Source: Pipra filicauda (lineage: Eukaryota > Chordata > Aves > Passeriformes > Pipridae). Taken from it: a DNA stretch of 64,000 nt. The stretch covers positions 1,922,001 to 1,986,000 of the forward strand of contig NW_024104292.1 in NCBI RefSeq assembly GCF_003945595.2. Reading direction: 5' to 3'. The notes under the pieces were generated by a model. The model was not told the DNA's origin. It ran no database searches and was given only the letters and a program-made list of their open reading frames with translations. The position numbers were made by a program, and so were the translations under genes. This document shows positions 23,701 through 35,743 of the stretch, piece after piece; the stretch's first letter is position 1; each line of letters begins with the position of its first letter.

Positions 23701-26700
23701 CTCTCTTCTTCCGACAAAGATTTGGTAATTAGACAGCAATGTGTCCCCTGGATTAAGAGCTAGGTGGACAGCTAAGCTTGCTAAATATTGCAGGATTCTG
23801 GGTAAAAATCTGTCTAACTTAAAACAGGTTAATACAGTACTTTGGACTGCACACATGCCATTTAAGTAGATATTCCTATTTTGACTGGGATTTGTGCATT
23901 TCCTCTGATGCGCCCTCAGCCCCAGGTCTCTCAGTCCAGGCTTGTCCATTGCACCAGCTGCTGTACAAACACACAATACACCTCTCACAGCTAAAGAGAG
24001 AAAATAGTCCATCAGCAGGATTGGAGATGGGGGACTGAGTTAGCAAGAGATTAAGTGGAACGTCTGACATCATGACAGAAATCTTTGGCAATGTTGTCAG
24101 CAGAACTCATATCTTTTCTGTCCTAGCCTACTGTACCTAGTGATGGGGTCCATCTGTTATCTTCTGAAACAGCTCCAACTTTATCTATCAGTCCAATACA
24201 ACATGTGGAATTTCTTTCCTTGTGTTGTTTACAGAACCTGACAATTAAAACACTGAAACAACTTTTGTGCCACACTCTTTTTCATCACATTTTGTGGATA
24301 CGTGACTTTTGTCTAGAAATATTTTTTTACCCTCCAGAGTAGGGTGTAGAGCAAGAATATGCCACTCAGACAGTCTGCTCAGTGAAGAAGCTTCTTTCAT
24401 TTATTTCACATGGACACGTTAGATAATGGCACAGATCGGGAGGTCCCATCGTGGTTTCAGCATGCCCCATTACAAAGATATCATATTTGACTCAATCTAG
24501 ACTTTTTATCTTTTGACCTTGAAGCCTCCACTTTTAAGCATATTGGCGGCAGGATCTTAAGGTCATTTTCTGTTACGGCAGGTAGAGACTGTGTGTTTTG
24601 TTCCTTCTGCTTTTATAGAACCAAGGCCTGAGGATGGAAGGGCAATAAGAATTAATTGAATTAGTCATGCTGTCCTGGGTGCAGGAGGACAGAAGTCAAC
24701 AGAAATTTGGGAGGAGATGAAATATGCTTCTTTACACTGGTCAAATGTCTGTTACCACCAGGGCAGCTAGAATGGTGATTCAGACCCTGAAAAAGTGGCA
24801 TTTTCCCTACTGATGTACTTCCTAGTATTTCTTAACATCAGTTATTCTGATGAAATGACTGCTGTTTAGGAAGATAAATAAAGTAAAAAAACTAATCAAT
24901 TCCACCCACTTTTCTAAAGACTATGTCAATTCACTCTGAGAACTGATTGTTCTTGGTTAAAGGTGATCAGGCTGTTGCTTCTGACAGTCTCTCTAAAATG
25001 ACAATACAGACTTTCAGCATTTTTAACTCAAAGCAGTTCAGTGCAGATGACAGTTAAAATTTTAGCTTAGTTTTGTCTTTATTACTGAAGGCCAAATATT
25101 GTTCTTAGTGTTGAGTAGCCCAACAAAATTAAGAAAGTAACATTTACCCCTCCAAAGCTTTGGGTTGCTCATGGCTTTGCTATGAGACTTGGATCAGGGC
25201 ATTAGTACTGCAACCTGATTTTGGGAGCACCCAGAGGAGGACATTGTGAAAGCAGGACTACATCTGTACCAGTACTAAACCTTGCCAAGCAGTATATTTG
25301 AGGTACTTGAGCTCTGTCATCTGCATTGTTTAAATGTTCAGTTTTCAGAGTGGCTTTTGGCATGCTTTTGGCTCATGTTAAAATACTGTTCTCCTAAGTA
25401 ACTCCTAACTATTATTCAGGTGCAAACACAGGCAAAGCACTGTTCCCAGGAGACAATGTGCATGCTGTCAGTATATTCTGAAGGGCAAAGGGGCTAAATA
25501 TTGTAGAAACACATAGTTCTCTGCACATTGGCCTCCCATACCAAGAGACAGGCTAAGATTTGGTTATTGTTGTGTTGGCATTAGCATTTCCATGCAGATC
25601 AGGAGCCTGCTTTGAAATGAATCTCCCTGTTCATACTTTGGTTCATATCACTTAGGAGTCTTGCAGAACCTGAGTCGGGTTGTTCTTGGATGACACTACC
25701 ACAGAAAATGTGCACAGGTAGCACACTGTATCTGATAGAGTCCATAAGACCATACCGAAAGTCATTTGTAAGGAGTCCCTTAGATGTGCACAGCGTGGGT
25801 GCTAGGTCCTTGGCACCATGTCCTCCATCCTATGCATCCCTTCCTGCTCATCTAGTCTCAATTTGGGAATTCATACATGGGTTACTCACAGATCCCCTAG
25901 CTGTTATATGGCCGCACCGTTGTGTGTATTAAAGAGGAACTACAGCTCTTGTTTACCTGGAGCACAGATTCCCGTGGTGAAGGTATTTCTTACATCCTCT
26001 AGCACTGAGGTTGTAGATGAATCCTAAATAGATAATGCAATACAGCACTGAAAATATTCTAGATGATGTGGGTGTAACTCTTTTATAACCACATACAAGA
26101 AGTACTACACATAAAATTGTCATTACAGCCTCTCCTGGATCTATAGCACAGTTTTCAGCCTGAGATCCTGAACCTACAAGTGTTGCCAGGATACTGGCTC
26201 CTGCTTTTGAAAACCTTAGGGTATCAAAGTCACTGTACAGGGCCAAGTGAGTGGGCTTCAAACCCACCAGCTGGGTTACAACACAGGTATAAGTGACAGC
26301 ATGAAAAAGTCTCAAGCAGCCAACCAGAATAAGGTTCTGTAAAATGTGTGATCTTGATCACAAGAAGATGCAAGTCAAAGTAGTCATTTTTTCTCTCCGA
26401 AAGCAGCAGGAATGTTAGAGATAGATACCACAGAGTTAAGCATAGCAAAAGAGTTATTTTTCTAACATCCTCAGTCAAAACACTAAAATTTCCATCTAGG
26501 CTTGGGTTCATTTTAAGTGAGCCATGTCAGTGCCAAGATATGATACCTACTATATGAGCAGCTTGATATATCACTGAGACTCTTTGAAGGTCACTGAGTG
26601 TTTTCAGCTTGAAATTTCATAGGGCTGCTACTGTAGTTGTGGTTCCTCAGGGAAATTCACTGTTCTTACAGGCTCACACCTCTTCCACTATGGTGTGTTG

Positions 26701-27189
26701 ACTTTGCACTGTTGCACTCCCACCCATAATTTAAACCATAAGGGTGTTGTCTGATCCAGGCTTGCACCTGCTTTTGTGTACATGGACATGTGGGATTGTT
26801 TCTTTACATAGGGTCTAGGACCATGTTTGAGGATGCCTCCTTGCCTGCTGAATCACAGTCCACACATTACCCTAGAATCCTGACTCTTTTTGTGATCAGA
26901 ATTGTAATGTTGCAGGTAAGAAAATTGGCGGAGGAAATATAGAGAAAGATTGTGAAAGTCTAGAGAGATGGACTTTTTTATCTAGAGAAATAAAACAAAA
27001 AAGGAAAACCCAAACAGATTAGTATACTTCAGGACATGTTTGACAAAGGTGATGGTGCTGCCGAACATAAACAAAACCAAGAACTGGTAGATGACATACA
27101 CAAATGCACCATGACTGTAATAAAAGTGAGAGATTTATGAGAGCTTAGTATATCTGGTGCTCTTCCTTACCACATTCTGCTCATTTAAG
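20797..27189. other. Unique AT-rich DNA, no gene identified
   Basis: No identifiable gene. A minus-strand pair of frames at 25953-26511 encodes hydrophobic segments and is discussed under findings. A stretch near 24340-24620 has mixed composition and could be an old LTR, but I could not anchor it to a family. Confidence 0.4.
23004..23024. repeat. Short near-perfect palindrome
   Basis: AGACCCTGGT (23004-23013) and ACCAGGGTCT (23015-23024) are exact reverse complements separated by one A. The symmetric shape suits a dimeric DNA-binding protein or is chance. Confidence 0.6.
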
Positions 27190-27551
27190 TGGCATCAAGT
27201 GTAAATATTGAAAACCCAGATGACTTGCTATTTTGGATATTAGTTCAGCCTGTTTATCCTATTATTACCATGGCATTTGCAAGTGTTATCTTTGGGTACC
27301 AGAGCATGTATGAATAACTATGAGTGATATTTCATAGCTGTCCTATCATTAATGTAATCCACACTCATAATGGCATCAAGTGTAAATATTGAAAACCCAG
27401 ATGACTTGCTATTTTGGATATTAGTTCAGCCTGTTTATCCTATTATTACCATGGCATTTGCAAGTGTTATCTTTGGGTACCAGAGCATGTATGAATAACT
27501 ATGAGTGATATTTCATAGCTGTCCTATCATTAATGTAATCCACACTCATAA
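27190..27551 (+). repeat. Perfect tandem duplication, 2 x 181 bp
   Basis: Bases 27190-27370 and 27371-27551 are identical throughout, beginning 'tggcatcaagtgtaaatatt' and ending 'atccacactcataa'. The copies abut directly and share one T at the junction. The unit is non-coding and matches no repeat family I know. Like the 500-bp duplication at 15 kb, it shows no divergence. Confidence 0.97.
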
Positions 27552-30500
27552 TTAATTTCATCTAAAGAATATGAAGTTTCCTCACTAGTAATTTATGGTT
27601 TTTATTCCTGATTTGTAATATACTTACCGATACAGCAGTTAACAGATTAGGTTGCTGAATGCCTGGAGTGATCACATAGACAATGGAAACAAAGCATCTT
27701 CTTAATCAATCATCTTGCTAGCTATTTAGCTGGCTTTGCTCCTAAGAGATCACTGGACAGAAAATATTATTCAAAAAGAAAAAGAAAAAAAAATCAAAGG
27801 GAAGTAAGTGCATTCATTATTATTTTCTAACTATGCACACATGCATAGTCCCAGATGCTTGTGCAATGTGAATGACATTATTTGTATTTCTTGAAGAGTC
27901 CCTAATCAGGTTCTGTACTGCTGAATGCCTTTGTTTGGTAGGTAAGCATGTCTCTGAATTAACCTCTCTAAGGCTTCTCTTTCCTTCTGTGCTGCTCTGT
28001 GTGCACATAATCCTGGGAACTGTTCATCTTGGATTCAATTGTCCATTGTCTGAACAAAAGACCAGACATCACTTAAGGCTAGGAACTGACTGACTATTTA
28101 CAGTATATCAGAAGTCCCTTGGGCTTTCATTTCAGGTTTTAGCAGGGATTTGTGGTGAAATTTGTTCACCTTTTAGCCCTTCCTGTGATGCTGGATATGC
28201 CATTTCTTGAATTCTCTAAATCTATTTAACTGCCTAGGATATTAATGCTCAGCCTGAAACAATGGAATTATACAAAAGATGTTTACTGTAAAAGTCTGCT
28301 TAATACAGTGTATTAAGATTCTTTTTGGATTTTTATAAGCAAGGTTGTGTAGGGATGTGTGTTTTGTCCAGAACCCAGTGTTGTTCTTTCCAAGTTAGTT
28401 CTGAATAAAGACCTCCGCGCGGGGTCTGCTTTGTCTGAAACACTATTCACTCTTTCCATTCAGGTTTTCTTCTCTTCATAAATTTAATCCTCAGCCCTGG
28501 AATTCTCTCCTTATTTTCTTAGTTATGATGAGAGTGAACAGCTGGACCATTTTGCAGACTTTGTTGACAGTGCTTAGTTCTTACTTTTTCTTTTTCCTCC
28601 CCTTGTTTTTCAGACAGTCCCTGGCTCACTTTGTCTGGCTACTGTCTGACATGTCAGCTTACACTATTCCAACTCCCAGCTGTTCTTTCCTTTCATGCTA
28701 TGGATTGTTCTTTGCATTATAGTTAAACACAGGGTTTTATTTCCAGAGGGCTAATCTGTTTCCACAGCAACCCATAAAATGGAGAAATCTGATCCCAGAA
28801 TTTTTCTTTAAAACTTTTAAATGTGTATATAAACACACATGTTTTTGTCCATCTCAAAGGCAAGTTCTCTACCTGTGAAATGGAAGTTGTTATGAACACT
28901 CAGGAATCAGTAAGTTCTAAAACTGCTGAAGCTACATCATCACATTTCTGATTCTTATTATAGATATTGGCAGAAAAGGACTGCTAATATTTTCCATTAA
29001 ACATGGTTGCAATTGCAAAATTGAATATATTAAACTAAATTATTTGGATCTCCCTGTTTACTCTGTTTATTTCTGTGTAAATTTTGCTGGTTACCTATTA
29101 ATTGTCATTGTCAATGTCACTGCTGCAAACTGACCTGGAACTGAGAGACCGAGCTGATATCCCTCTGTTTGAACTTTAAGTTCTCCATAGTCTAAATGAA
29201 AATCTAAAGGAATACTCTAAGGAAAGCAAGATTATACCTTCCCCTCTTGAAAAACTGTCCTTTGTAGCTACTGAAGGCTGGCTGCAGCACAAGCTTTCAT
29301 TCCTGTTGATAAACTGAGGCAAACAGCAAATATCTATCTGTGGAGAAGTTTCAGTCTTCTCTGTATTTGTGTGAGCAGCTCTGAACGAAGCTGAACATAT
29401 AAAATGAAGCAGACCCCACATAGAGTCTGTTCAGATGTCGTGGCCACATCTCATCATCTGGAAGTTCAGATAAAGTACATTTTTTTATCCCGATCTAAAA
29501 CTGCTGATCCCCAGCAAAGTTTGGGCAGCTCCAGCTGGCTAGCTGTCATGGTATTACCAACACATTCAAGTCCTCTCAAACTGGGTGCCATAAATCTTTG
29601 GTTTTCATTGTCCACTAGCAGTTACTCAATTTTCAGGATGAGTCTTCTCTGAAACCTATCAAAGCCCATCCTACCCTGCCTGGGCTTGGCACTCGAGCTT
29701 ATAGGATGTCTCTTAGGAGGTTAGACAAAACTGTGAATCATCATTCACCTAAGGATTAGCTTCATTATGTTAAAACCAGGACAGTGACCTGGTACCCTCT
29801 GGGCTGGGAACAAGAGGGCTAAAAGGTCAATGAGCCCAGCCTGGTCAAGCTATGCTAATTTGATGTGGCAACATTTCTGGCTGCCTCTAAATCCATGATC
29901 CAGGAGTGTCAGGACAGAAAAGTCATTGCACTTTTCAGATGCTACTGAGAGCTTTTCTTTACAGAGTTATTCACCAAATACAGAGCATTAAGTATGAAAG
30001 TATATTAGTAAAACATCTGTACTGGAAGTGAGTTGCTAAAGGCTTCTGAAAATATTTTCAAGTGCTTTTAAGAATGACCTAAAATAAACAGATATAGGAT
30101 GGAATCATCCTGAGGCAGTTCACTCCAAAACCACCTCTCGTATTGTTACAGAGTGGTTTAGTTTCTTAATGAATTTTTATTTTCAACAGTATATATTATA
30201 GGAATGAATTGTAAAGATTTCCATCAATATATTGCTTAAAAGAGAGCCCTGAAGCACACTCTTATGGCACTGATAAGAAAAACCTTGGTTCAAAGATTGC
30301 CCATGTAAATGTTCATGGACACTGTGCATGTGTTCATGCTCATCTTCTGATCTACCCCCAAGTCCTATGCACTGCTACATCAGATGTCACACAGATGCCT
30401 TCTGTACCCTTGTGTGCTCACATATGAAACCGCTTGTTAAAGACGTAGGTTTTCAAACCTGCCTGAACATGAAAGGTACCATCACCTATGGTCTTAAGAA

Positions 30501-31131
30501 GAGCCTTAGCAAGTCTTCCAAAACACAGCAGTGGAGCTACACTCAAGCAATAAATCAGATTAAATAAGTTCCTGAGGATCAGAGTACAGCTTGGTTTGCC
30601 TATGGCTTTTAATGCCTATCTTCATCCTTGTTTGTCTTCCACGGAGACTCAAACTTATTCCTTCCTTCATCTTTTGGTTTGGTTTTTTTTTGGTTTTTTT
30701 TTGTCTCTTTCAACTCAGTCAAATCCACAGTACGAATTGTGTTAGTGTCTGAGAGAAGTTTTGTTCTTGGGCAGTCCTTGCAAAAATATTCATAGCAATG
30801 TGGGTTGCTGATAAAACATCTCTGGGTGACACTCATGTTTTAAACACAGTTTGGAGGAATACTCCTATTTCCTAGCACAGTCAAAGTCAGTGGCTCATGA
30901 CTAAAATCCCAGAACAGAGAAATAATTTGCTATAATAGGGCTAATAAGGTACTATGACTGTTATCATTAAAACAGGGGAAATTTTATGGTCCCTGAGGAT
31001 TTGTGAATATCTCTTACTAGCCTTGGAGTGATGCCAAACTAGTTTGATGTTTTCTCCTCCATCATGCACTCCTCATCCCTCACATCTGCCTTAGTCCTTC
31101 AGTGATTTGAACAAAACAAACCCCGTGTAAA
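27552..31131. other. Mostly unique DNA with an LTR-like patch
   Basis: Apart from the LTR-like patch at 28.3-28.45 kb and a G/T-rich run at 30675-30706, this is ordinary AT-rich DNA. Frames up to about 80 codons are present on both strands without recognisable products. Confidence 0.4.
28333..28450 (+). mobile_element. Possible LTR remnant (TATA, poly-A signal, CpG-rich patch)
   Basis: A TATAAG box-like sequence near 28335 is followed about 70 bases later by AATAAA (28404-28409). Directly after it comes a strikingly CpG-rich, nearly palindromic segment, 'gacctccgcgcggggtc', in otherwise CpG-poor DNA. A promoter, a short transcribed region and then a poly-A signal is the arrangement of a retroviral U3-R-U5 region. 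I could not place the TG...CA ends or a family, so this remains a suggestion. Confidence 0.25.
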
Positions 31132-31181
31132 CATATAGATATACACACACATACGCACGCACACACATATATATATACATT
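31132..31181 (+). repeat. (CA)n/(TA)n microsatellite
   Basis: Alternating purine-pyrimidine DNA built of CA, CG and TA steps ('acacacacatacgcacgcac' then 'acatatatatata'). Confidence 0.85.
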
Positions 31182-34055
31182 TTCTCTTAATAGCTAAACT
31201 TGTCTTTTCTACTAAGAGTTCTATCTGCTGTTGGAACTTCAAGGGAAATGTGTTTATGTTGACAGTGTTCCTTCTTCTTTTGCCTGATTTAATCTTAATT
31301 CTCTCTTATCTGGATTCTTCCCTCTTTCTCCCCAGCCAGCCCTTTTCAACATAGGTTTCTTATCTGAGATTGTTCAAAATAATAATCAATTTTTTAACAT
31401 CCTTGGAGTTTTGAAATAGAGGCAAATCTCTCATCAGTGCTTTCGAGGGCATAAGTCACTGCAGCATTATCAACAAGCTGAGGAAATGCAATTATTGCTT
31501 TTTTCATGCATGACCTGTGGTAGTGGAGCTCAACAAATCATGCATAGGGAGATTAATGATACACTGCATGAGTAAATGCCCATCTGTGGTCCCTCTGCCC
31601 ATAACCCGAGTTGGTCAGGCTTCTTGTGCTTGTCTGCTTTCTGGCTTTTGTATGAGTTTGCTGCCTCTGTGAAGCACCAAGCCGTCTGTGCATGCTCTGA
31701 TCTATGCACATGTAGAGCCCAAGAGGTTTCAAAAACATTAACAGTGACTGCACATGCACTGACCACCTGCTTGAGGTCTGATATTTACTGGAAGCATCAG
31801 TTTTAGCACAGATGTCATGGAGCAAGTTTAGATACCTCTGGCATTTACGTAGTTGATGAAGTGCAGAGCTTTGCTTTTCTGTATTTAGTGAAATACATAC
31901 CATACCGTGTCAAGCATTCCTATATTTTCTTAGATCTTCCCCTGAATGCCTGAAAGTCCCTCACTTATTTATACTGAATAAATCTAAAAAATGCTACTAG
32001 GGCCATTTCATTACTGAAGAGTTGAGGGACATGGACTGTAAAGCTCAGGCATCCAGAACCTGTGCAGCAACACCTGCATCAGTAGCCACACAAGGACCTA
32101 CAGCTCTCCTCCAGACTGGGCTGGCACCATGACCATTTTGGCACCCATTCTTTTCCTCCTGGGGCTTGTTCCCACTGTTTATGATTGATTTCTTGCAACA
32201 TAAAATGCTGCAGAAGTATGGGACAAGGGCTTGTTCTGTATCTCAGACACCTGTACAATTTTTTTCTTAAACAACCAATGCAGACAAATTTCAATACTCC
32301 TTAACCGACACCAGAAGGAGTGTTTGAAGGTGAACAAAAGGCTGCATCTTCAAAGTGGTTCTTTGTGCTTGTGGAATAAATGTCTCTTCTCTCTACCCTT
32401 TGTGGCCCCAGGCGATAAGAGCCAGTTTTGGACAAAGGACACAAACTGAGATATATGGGATGGACTGCTCAGTAACTTGATGGGCAAATGTGAGTATTCC
32501 ACCCCCAATCCTCTTTAACAATTGCACTTTCACAGTACAAAGCCTCCTAGAGTCTGGTTTTCTAATTAAAGCAACTTCAGGAAGAAAAGGTCCAAACCTT
32601 CACACTGCTATTTTTTTCCTCCCATGCTGTACATTTGTAATAGCAGACAGTCTCAGCTTGTCTGAACACACTTCCGATATAATGAGCTGGAGGAATTAGC
32701 TAATTTACCAGAGCTGGCTTCACTCCTTTGCCCTGAAAATTCCTGTATTTAGGTAATACAGCTGTGAACTTCCCTCCATCACAAAAAGAGACTGAGGGCC
32801 TAGAAAAGAAAATAAAAAGATAGTAACAACTCTCCCCACTCCCTGTCCAAATCTGCCTTCGTGGTTTGCACATCCTGTCCCAGGACACACAGATTTTGCC
32901 TTTGAGGCTGTAGTTGAGGCAGTCCTCAGTATTTTGACGTATTCTCCTGTCACAAACGTGGTTCTTGTGCTTCACTGGAAGATCCTCCCTTGTGTCCAAT
33001 CTTCAGACAGTATCTGAGGTCATTAGTAAAATGCCTTTAGCTCACACAATTACAGCTTGAGCTTAAGCTCCACTTCACAGAGCAGGAGTGACAGACATTC
33101 ACACTTGCTGTGTTTCAAAGATGCCTCCCTAGATTACACGAACACAAACGTAGTCTGACACTTAGGATTGATCCATGTCAATATTGAGGAGCATCATGAA
33201 AGCCATTGCACTGTGGTATACAAGCCTTCATATACCTCTTCTTTATTTCACAGCAACTGCCCCCATGATGTGTGAGTCCTTCAGGCAAAAGGCAAAACTT
33301 CATTCATGCCTATTTATCTGGCTCATTTTTTGTCCATCACTCATTAACAATTTACACGTTGGCTGTTTCTCTTTGTGAGCTGATTGTAACATAGGGTATT
33401 TGAAGATGAAGCTGCTCTTAGTTTTTCTGTTATACTTTGTATAAAATATGAAAAAATAAAAAGAAATAAGGAACATGACTCACTATGTGGCATATGAAAA
33501 ATCCAAGCACAAACTGACTTTGTAATTCAGAACACCAGCCTGAAATGCAGGTTTTCAGGAAGTGCTGTCTGTCTTTTAGAAAGTGCTAGTTTTAGTGGCA
33601 TTCAAGACTAGGAATGTCATGGGTTGTTTCACATTTAGAAAATCTCTAATTCCTCTGTGAGATATGAATTGAAAGCTTGATATTCTTCATACATTCACTG
33701 AGTAACAAGCTTTCCTACAATCAGTCTTTCTGTTGGTCTCCCCTCAACAGCTAAATATTTTATATAGAATTATTCAGCTTCAAGAGAAGTGAGCATCCCT
33801 CACAGAATTTCCTGTTTATGTAGATTAAATCATTTTTGGTTTGTTCTTATTACCAGAGAAGAGGAGGAATCTGAACTATTTATTCCATTTCTGAGGAAAT
33901 GCTGTTAAGAAACACTCAAGGGATGATGTTCTGTAAGAGTCTCACTACTTACTTCATTTTATTCCAGTCTTAAGCCAGAAACATTGGGGGAATTAAATCT
34001 GAGGTTTCAAACTATTCTAGGCTTTTTTCTACTAAGAACATAAGTATGCAAACGC
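31182..34055. other. Unique AT-rich DNA, no gene identified
   Basis: Overlapping frames on opposite strands at 31530-31903 and at 32690-33000 are mutual shadows. None shows a domain I recognise, and no repeat family was identified. Confidence 0.45.
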
Positions 34056-34064
34056 ATACAGAAG

Positions 34065-34240
34065 GAATGAAAGAAGGAAGGAGAAGAGAGAAAGAAGAAA
34101 GGAAGGAGGAAAAGGAAAGAAGTGAAAAGAGAAATAAATGAGAGGAGAAAGAGGAAGGTAGGGAGGAAAGGAGGAAGAAAGGAAGAGAGAAAGGGAGGAA
34201 GGAAGGAAGGGCAAAAGGGAGGGAGAGAGGGGAAGAAAAC
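34065..34240 (+). repeat. Purine-only (GGAA/GAAA)n tract
   Basis: About 170 bases are almost entirely A and G on the plus strand, made of interspersed GAAA, GGAA and GGGA units with very few pyrimidine interruptions. The long frames here encode only lysine, arginine, glutamate and glycine on the plus strand, or serine, phenylalanine, leucine and proline on the minus strand. They are composition artefacts. Confidence 0.9.
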
Positions 34241-35697
34241 TCCATTAATACCAAGTTCTTGCAGAGATGCTTCTGTCTCTTTAGCACTACAATTTTCTGT
34301 TTGCCTACAGTTTCTCTCAGAGATATGTCTGGACCTGGTCATTTCCATGACCATCTTTTCTCACTCTGTTTCTATAAACTATTATCTGTTCAACACAAAA
34401 CTTCCCATACAGAGGAAGAAGGATTTTAAACCTGGATATGCAATCTTTCCCCCTGCTTGCTGGGATTATGTGTCTCAGTGCTTCAGGACATTGCAAATTC
34501 CTGACACAGAGGAGTGATTTCCTACACAGGACACAAAAACATCTCCCACATGAGAGAAGTACCTTCCCTCAAGATCAAATTTGCAAAATACTAAAAATAT
34601 CAAATAAATTTAACATCTATTTAATATGTACAAATCTATGAACTGTAAAGATTCACAGAGCTATAACCAGAATCCCCAAAACATTACAATTATATTACAT
34701 TTATGTAATATAATTTTTGGCCAGATTTCTCTGCTTTTGTATCATCTCTGATATAATAATCATATTATTTGGGAATATTTTATTATGAGCAATTTTCCAG
34801 GCATTCTAAAGCAAAATCCACAATTAATTTATGCTTGCCTACACTTATTCTAACTGTAATAACCTTGTACTTTATTATTAGGTGACATCTTTGTCTGGAC
34901 ACACTCTTGTACTGTGAGGACTTGGCACAAACAAGGATTAATAGCGATTTTTCTTGGAGAGAATGAGTGCCTTAGGCAATAGATAAGAGGGTATGAGGAC
35001 CATATAAGTACTTAATAAAAAGGAATAAGTTTCATTTCAACTGTGGCAGTCAATGAGAACTATAATTCCTCTTCTTATTATCATTTTTATAGGGTTCTAA
35101 ATTGTGAATGGTGCTTTCTGGATAAGTGACGTGACATGTTCCTGTAATATTAAACTTGATTTAACTTAGTAAAGACTATAAACTAAAGAAATTTGTATGG
35201 CTACATTGGTGAAGAGGTGATGCTGTATATTCACTAATGTATGGATCCTGTTGACTCCTCCTTCACTCTTGTATATAATTCATTAAGTAAAATATGGGAA
35301 CTATGAGTGTGGACTGATGCCCAGTAAAGTCTTCATTGCTGATAAGTGATAAGAAGAAAGCCTCTGAGCTGGGCTCTAGGCTATAGTTCATGGTAGTTGT
35401 CATGCATGCACATTATGACATGTCTTATAGATAGACCATGAGCTCACAGGATAGGACTTCATTTCATCTCTGGTCATGGAGTGCCAAATGCTGGGAAATC
35501 CACAGATACTGACCATTAGCTAGCAGGATGTGTCCTTGTATGCAAAGGATGCAAGGGATGACTGTATCTGCAGTAACCGAGGAGATTTCGTGGTGTGGAA
35601 ACTGAAGGATGAGAATGGGAAGCACATTTCCCTAGTAGTAGTTTGGAGAGAGATAAATGTTTTTTGCTTTACATTCTTCTTCAGTTTTGTGTTGCAG

Positions 35698-35743
35698 AAC
35701 AAAATAAGTGCTTTGGAGGAGACAAGCATGGCCATGAACCTCT
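35698..35743 (+). other. Candidate micro-exon of unknown transcript
   Basis: 'ttcttcagttttgtgttgcag' supplies a pyrimidine-rich acceptor ending at 35697. Forty-six bases later comes a strong donor (GTAAGT, GT at 35744). One frame reads NKISALEETSMAMNL without a stop. The frame upstream of the acceptor is also open, so the open frame does not discriminate. Both splice signals are good, but a 46-nt match can arise by chance in 64 kb. Confidence 0.12.

Noticed and set aside
24340..24620. Mixed-composition stretch considered as an LTR
   Set aside because: No terminal motifs, poly-A signal or family match could be seen.
34007..34354. Long open frames of Ser/Phe/Leu/Pro (minus) and Lys/Arg/Glu/Gly (plus)
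   Set aside because: They come entirely from the purine-only simple repeat, where stop codons are rare. There is no protein evidence.
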